Positions 4,854 through 8,291 of a stretch of 8,291 nt of DNA are shown piece after piece. The notes beneath the pieces were generated by a model. That model saw only the letters and a list, made by a program, of their open reading frames with translations. It was not told the DNA's origin and did no database searches. Within the stretch, counting starts at the first letter, position 1. Each line of letters starts with the position of its first letter. The position numbers and the translations under genes were made by a program. The stretch lies in contig WFOZ01001014.1 in assembly GCA_015487825.1 (NCBI GenBank), positions 1-8,291 of the forward strand, given 5' to 3'. This stretch comes from Planctomycetaceae bacterium (GTDB lineage Bacteria; Planctomycetota; Planctomycetia; Planctomycetales; Planctomycetaceae).

Positions 4854-7514
4854 CTAGGAAAGCCCCAGATCGAGTCTCATCCAGTCTTTTATGCGTTGAC
4901 GATCCGGCGGCCCGACTTTGGTTTGTAATCGGTGGTTCCAGGTCATTCGCATCACCTGTTGATCATCGACAAGTTCGAAATAGGGCGAACTGACATTTCG
5001 AGCCGCTCCGGTTCGCACTGCGTATACCCTGGGATCAAACTGACCAGGCAACAGAGTTGAATTCAGCAAGCCGAAAGAATTAAAAAGCAGACGGGTACGA
5101 AAACGTTCCTGCGCATTTTCGTCGAACTCATTGTACTGAGGGACATTGGCCAAATCCTGAGAAGAATCTGCGTAGTAATAATCAATCCCAATAACCTGCT
5201 TATGAGCCAGTCCGTTGAGGTTAAATATTCGGCTGTGAATATCGGGAAAGTATTTGGAAAGCATCAAGCTGGCACTGACCCCTGCACTGCCATAGTAACG
5301 CTGTAAAGAATTGTTGGTAAACCCATCATCCTGCCAGTAAGCTGCTTCTCCCAAAACGTAAGGGTTGATTTTTAATGGTCCCAGATTAAACGGTGCAGCA
5401 AGTTGGTGACGAGTGGTAAGAACCGCCCCTTGTGCTGCGGGAGCGTACCAGAGAGGAACAAAAAGATCGCTCGGATCAGCAGGAGCAATCCCCGGTTTAA
5501 GCTGGCCGTAACCGGCTGAAGAACGCGAACTGTAAACCAGCCGATCCCAAAGCAACGGCTCTCCCAAGATGGTGACATCTCCTTTAGGCAGCCATTGTGT
5601 ATCGTATTCGAACTCATTGACTTGAGCCCGGGTCATCAACGAAGCTGCAACATTGTCTTCCTGATAGTTAAGGTTGAGTAGCGTTTCGTTATCTTTTCCA
5701 CGATCCCACTCATTCTCGTAATACTGCTCAAGGAAATTGCGATCACTGAGGAAACCTACTTCCCCGGTTATTGAAAATGAGTTTGTCATCTGCTGTCGAT
5801 GACGCCACAGAACACGTCCACGCGTGTTGGAAGCGATATCGAGATTCCTGCGATCCAATCCCAGATTATCTTCACCATAATCGTTAATCCAGACCGCTTC
5901 AGATTCCCCGAAAAAACTTCCCGGATGTCCGAGAGGTTCAATTCCCGTATAATTAACACTGTTGCCCAGCCAGAAGCCCCGCTCTGTGTAAACATTGGCG
6001 TGCATTTTCCAATCGAGCCCGGCTGAAGTTTCCCAGCCAAGTAAACTGGGCATATCCCACTTTGTTTTCAGTTGTCCACCAAAGATGCGATCCTGACCGA
6101 ACGTGATACTTTCCAGTGGAATATGAGGAGCTTCGGCCGGTCCGCTTAAAAACGGAGAGACAAAAACGGGAGTCTCCCCCAGACGCAGGCGGTTGTTCAA
6201 ACTGGTGATCCACGGTCTGGCTCTGGGAACTTTCATTCCTGTTTGTGGATCAATTTTAGTATCCCCTTTACCGAGCCACCCATGGTCGTATCGATTTTCG
6301 AGAAATATGTCGTCCGATTCTATTCGATAGGTCGGAACGCCGAATTCACTGGCACTCATCCAGGCATTTTCCGCGTGAAAACTTTCGTGAGACAACTGCT
6401 TGATGCTTGCTGCCCGCAGACGAATATCTCCTCCCATCTCCGGCATGTGCATGCGCAATTCACTATCGAGCAGAATGCCCCGATCTTCACGAACATCGTA
6501 GTATGCGCGAGATGCTTTGGTAACAATATTACCCTGACGAACTTCAATGTTACCTTCAAGATAAATCTGTAGCGGTGCATTGCTGTCCTGAAACATTTCA
6601 GGTTTAATCGTGCCATCTGCATCTGCCCGCGTCCAGATAACCACCTGGTCGGCTGAAAGATCGAGTGTGCCTACCGGTACCCCCTGAACAGAATCAACTC
6701 CTTCAATTACAATATTAACCCCTTGCGAAAGAATCGTAATCTGTTCAGCCGGATTGCGATTTTCAGAAGGGAAGCTCTCAACGTTATACCCGATACCAAT
6801 GCTGCGGGGAGAGATCGTAATATGGCGTCCGGTTGTTATTTCAGGAGTCACCTGAAGAGAATCAAAATCAATCACGGGGCCAGTCATCGGTAGTTGAGCA
6901 GGTGGTGATTGATGGCCTGCTTGTTGAACAAGTTTGCTGGTTAACTTTTTACGAGCCTGTTCGCCCTCTATTCGTAGTGCAATTATTTCATCGGTTTGAA
7001 TCCTTTGTGGAGCAGAAGCAAACCGGGAAAGCATTTCGACTTCTCGAGAAGTGACAAGCTCTACAAATACAGGCTCGGTCTTCCGGGCCTGGTCCGGAAG
7101 TTGTACATCGCTAACCGCATAAACAATCAACCGTTCAATATTTCCCGAGGGACGCTGCTCGATAGACTTCCAGAGAACAATTTTATCGGCACTCATTTGT
7201 TGCTTACCTTGTCGAACAAGGCAATGCCCCAGCAGAACAAAAACCCGTTCTGAATCAACAGGTTGTTCTGCTGACCCGTTGAGTCCGTTCAGCCGTTTAG
7301 AGATATCAATCGTATCGGGTGTTTGTTCGTAAAGATAATCACAGGAAATGAGAACAGGATCGAGCGAAGTCACATTTGAATCCACTGCCGTAGCGGACTG
7401 TTGAGCATGAACATTCAAGGGAATAAAACAGATCCAGGCGCAGACCGCGACCAAAACCGGAATACAATCCAGCCGTGATAACAATCTCCGCAGGGACAAT
7501 GTTTCAACCGACAT
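4854..7514 (-). CDS. lptD: LptD/OstA-like outer-membrane assembly protein, ended early by TAG
   Basis: 886 residues to the TAG; 1048 amino acids if the stop were sense. LptD inserts lipopolysaccharide into the outer membrane in proteobacteria; the planctomycetal substrate is not known from sequence. Signal peptide 1-37, cleavage after 'NVHA'. Two LptA/OstA-like beta modules: about 50-185 ('VFVLLGHCLVRQGKQQMSADKI', split here as 91-111) and about 255-405 ('YLEGNIEVRQGNIVTKAS' 318-335, 'AYYDVREDRGILLDSELR' 337-354). The long N-terminal region is larger than in E. coli LptD. The barrel begins near 437 with the LptD-like 'GETPVFVSPF' (446-455) and includes 'SDRNFLEQYYENEWD' (590-604), 'VNEFEYDTQWLPKG' (632-645) and 'SSAGYGQL' (665-672). 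Only two cysteines (59, 98) lie outside the signal peptide, none in the barrel, so the E. coli inter-domain disulfides cannot form. The product lacks the last barrel strands and is probably non-functional unless TAG is read through. No Shine-Dalgarno sequence precedes ATG 7514; a good promoter lies about 85 bases upstream. Confidence 0.87.
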   Translation of the reverse strand: MSVETLSLRRLLSRLDCIPVLVAVCAWICFIPLNVHAQQSATAVDSNVTSLDPVLISCDYLYEQTPDTIDISKRLNGLNGSAEQPVDSERVFVLLGHCLVRQGKQQMSADKIVLWKSIEQRPSGNIERLIVYAVSDVQLPDQARKTEPVFVELVTSREVEMLSRFASAPQRIQTDEIIALRIEGEQARKKLTSKLVQQAGHQSPPAQLPMTGPVIDFDSLQVTPEITTGRHITISPRSIGIGYNVESFPSENRNPAEQITILSQGVNIVIEGVDSVQGVPVGTLDLSADQVVIWTRADADGTIKPEMFQDSNAPLQIYLEGNIEVRQGNIVTKASRAYYDVREDRGILLDSELRMHMPEMGGDIRLRAASIKQLSHESFHAENAWMSASEFGVPTYRIESDDIFLENRYDHGWLGKGDTKIDPQTGMKVPRARPWITSLNNRLRLGETPVFVSPFLSGPAEAPHIPLESITFGQDRIFGGQLKTKWDMPSLLGWETSAGLDWKMHANVYTERGFWLGNSVNYTGIEPLGHPGSFFGESEAVWINDYGEDNLGLDRRNLDIASNTRGRVLWRHRQQMTNSFSITGEVGFLSDRNFLEQYYENEWDRGKDNETLLNLNYQEDNVAASLMTRAQVNEFEYDTQWLPKGDVTILGEPLLWDRLVYSSRSSAGYGQLKPGIAPADPSDLFVPLWYAPAAQGAVLTTRHQLAAPFNLGPLKINPYVLGEAAYWQDDGFTNNSLQRYYGSAGVSASLMLSKYFPDIHSRIFNLNGLAHKQVIGIDYYYADSSQDLANVPQYNEFDENAQERFRTRLLFNSFGLLNSTLLPGQFDPRVYAVRTGAARNVSSPYFELVDDQQVMRMTWNHRLQTKVGPPDRQRIKDWMRLDLGLS

Positions 7515-7597
7515 TCAAAAGAGGCAATTCAAAGTGAGGGGTAATGATCGCAGGAACCAGAGAAGAAGTGCAGAGTAACGACAGCTTGAAGAGCCGG

Positions 7598-7627
7598 AGT
7601 ATAGGTGAGATTTCAAAAATTCGTCAA
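7598..7627 (-). promoter_or_regulatory. Sigma70-type promoter for the lptD-like / dgkA-like operon
   Basis: On the minus strand: -35 TTGACG (7622-7627), 18-base spacer, -10 TATACT (7598-7603), each matching five of six consensus positions. A start near 7591 would leave a leader of roughly 75 bases before the ATG at 7514. It is the best promoter in the window and is correctly placed for the operon. Confidence 0.6.
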
Positions 7628-7820
7628 CGTCTTTTTAGAAACGGTAAGCTGTTGTAACTTGTTGCACAGCTTCGAGATCAGATGAAAAACAAACTTATTA
7701 TTTTGAGCTGAAATTAAAACAGAAGACGATGTCAGAAATAAATTCTCCACGCCCCATTTTACCCATTCTACCTGACAGGAAGACCCGGATGTTAAAATAG
7801 GAAGATGCCTCTTATCTCTT

Positions 7821-7849
7821 TTGATGATTATCCGGTTTGAGTCGATATT
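7821..7849 (+). promoter_or_regulatory. Weak candidate promoter for the Cys/Asp peptide gene
   Basis: TTGATG (7821-7826), 17-base spacer, GATATT (7844-7849), four of six consensus matches in each box. It would give a leader of about 155 bases. Another -10-like TATAGT (7921-7926) has no matching -35. Both are weak. Confidence 0.22.
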
Positions 7850-7998
7850 GCCGGAGAGATCGAAAATACAACTTAAACCGCTTCCTGCAGCACTAAATAA
7901 AGATGTTTTTGTCTTATTTGTATAGTGTTGCCACTTATCGGGACGCCACTGGACGGTATTTCCCGCATGTACAATTTCCAAGCAAGCATTTCAAATTC

Positions 7999-8002
7999 AG
8001 GA
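7999..8002 (+). promoter_or_regulatory. Shine-Dalgarno AGGA fixing the start at 8011
   Basis: AGGA within 'CAGGAAGAAAGAA' lies 8 bases before ATG 8011. This is the clearest ribosome site in the window and argues against starting at ATG 7903, which would place 36 unrelated residues before a well-formed signal peptide. Confidence 0.75.
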
Positions 8003-8010
8003 AGAAAGAA

Positions 8011-8256
8011 ATGAAACCGTTAAAAACTTTTTCACTCACCCTGTGTGTACTGGCAGTCATGTCGGCACACTCAATTTATGCGGGAAGCGGACCGTTTTCC
8101 CTTACCCGAATCTGCCAGGATAATTGTGTTGATGAGAGTTGCTGTGATGAATCACCAGGCTGGTTGAAAAGAATATGCAATTTTTCAACAGATGACAGCA
8201 ACTGTATTGACGACGAATGCGTTGACGATGGTTGCATTGACTACAAGAGCAATTAA
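8011..8256 (+). CDS. Small secreted Cys/Asp-rich protein with five-residue repeats
   Basis: 81 residues, not a family I recognise. A textbook signal peptide (MKPLKTFSLT..., hydrophobic 8-18) ends at 'SIYA-GSG', cleaved after residue 24. The mature 57 residues hold eight cysteines (35, 39, 44, 45, 56, 65, 70, 75) and are strongly acidic. Five units follow C-[VIC]-D-x-x: CVDES (39-43), CCDES (44-48), CIDDE (65-69), CVDDG (70-74) and CIDYK (75-79), and 'RIC' recurs at 33-35 and 54-56. The two blocks are joined by 'PGWLKRICNFSTDDSN'. An even number of cysteines in an exported peptide suggests disulfides; regular Cys plus Asp could instead bind metal or cross-link to other envelope proteins, which would suit cysteine-rich planctomycetal cell walls. 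These are inferences. Start is fixed by AGGA 8 bases upstream. It diverges from the lptD-like operon. The 35 bases after the stop show no complete terminator before the window ends. Confidence 0.75.
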   Translation: MKPLKTFSLTLCVLAVMSAHSIYAGSGPFSLTRICQDNCVDESCCDESPGWLKRICNFSTDDSNCIDDECVDDGCIDYKSN

Positions 8257-8291
8257 AAACTCCTTGGCTTTATTCGACCGACAAGCGATAC

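Larger units (their letters stand above)
7515..8010. other. Divergent intergenic region, 496 bases, no convincing gene
   Basis: This stretch separates the minus-strand lptD-like gene from the plus-strand Cys/Asp peptide gene. It holds the operon promoter (7598-7627), a 7-bp inverted repeat AAGCTGT/ACAGCTT (7646-7652 with 7666-7672) just upstream of that -35 box that could be an operator or a chance hairpin, and an interrupted inverted repeat TCCGG/CCGGA (7831-7835 with 7851-7855). An open frame on the minus strand from 7981 to 7613 has no family resemblance, no signal, and covers the promoter; I do not call it. No tRNA or known riboswitch was recognised. Confidence 0.6.

Noticed and set aside
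4854..4860. TAG as a pyrrolysine codon
   Set aside because: No pyrrolysine genes are visible here, and an LptD-like barrel is not a known pyrrolysine protein; a nonsense change or sequencing error is simpler.
7613..7981. 122-residue minus-strand open frame in the intergenic region
   Set aside because: No recognisable domain or signal peptide, covers the best promoter in the window, and composition looks like translated non-coding AT-rich DNA.
7903..8010. Upstream extension of the Cys/Asp peptide gene to ATG 7903
   Set aside because: The clear AGGA and signal peptide place the start at 8011; the extension would bury the signal peptide.
1..8291. CRISPR arrays, insertion sequences, tRNA or rRNA genes, defence system genes
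   Set aside because: No regularly spaced repeats, transposase motifs, cloverleaf or rRNA segments, or nuclease/toxin domains were seen on either strand.

Overview
The window looks like chromosomal DNA of a planctomycete. This is inferred from protein families: a DUF1559 protein with the C-terminal H-X9-DG signature, followed by a small lipoprotein with a 'VSGTVTLNG...GATDENGKYTI' carboxypeptidase-regulatory-like domain (a very common planctomycetal pair), and a very large LptD/OstA-like outer-membrane protein. Base composition looks moderate, Shine-Dalgarno sequences are weak or absent for several genes, and no rRNA, tRNA, CRISPR array, insertion sequence or phage gene was seen.

Layout. 1-1136 (+): 3' end of a DUF1559 gene, a strong intrinsic terminator, and a secreted lipoprotein whose start lies directly behind that terminator. 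1137-1361: short gap with a near-perfect 14-bp hairpin. 1362-2723 (-): complete glycerate 2-kinase of the DUF4147/MOFRL type. 2724-3025: divergent intergenic region with candidate promoters on both strands. 3026-3931 (+): secreted protein of unknown function. 3928-4368 (-): small three-helix membrane protein that aligns without gaps to E. coli diacylglycerol kinase DgkA but lacks most catalytic residues. 4365-7514 (-): LptD-like gene interrupted by an in-frame TAG at 4854-4856. 7515-8010: leader and intergenic region with a good sigma70-type promoter for the LptD-like gene. 8011-8256 (+): small secreted Cys/Asp-rich protein with a repeating five-residue unit.

How the genes fit together. The lptD-like and dgkA-like genes form a tight minus-strand operon: the stop of the first and the start of the second share ATGA, and one promoter at 7598-7627 probably serves both. 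This operon meets the plus-strand secreted-protein gene tail to tail, the two stop codons overlapping in TTAA.

The strongest observations are: (1) the clean amber codon inside the LptD-like beta-barrel, with the same frame continuing for 162 sense codons of barrel-like sequence up to the ATGA junction; (2) the DgkA-fold protein without its catalytic set, coupled to an outer-membrane assembly gene; (3) the secreted peptide built on C-[VIC]-D-x-x units. None is proven to be a new system; each is given with a test that could refute it.
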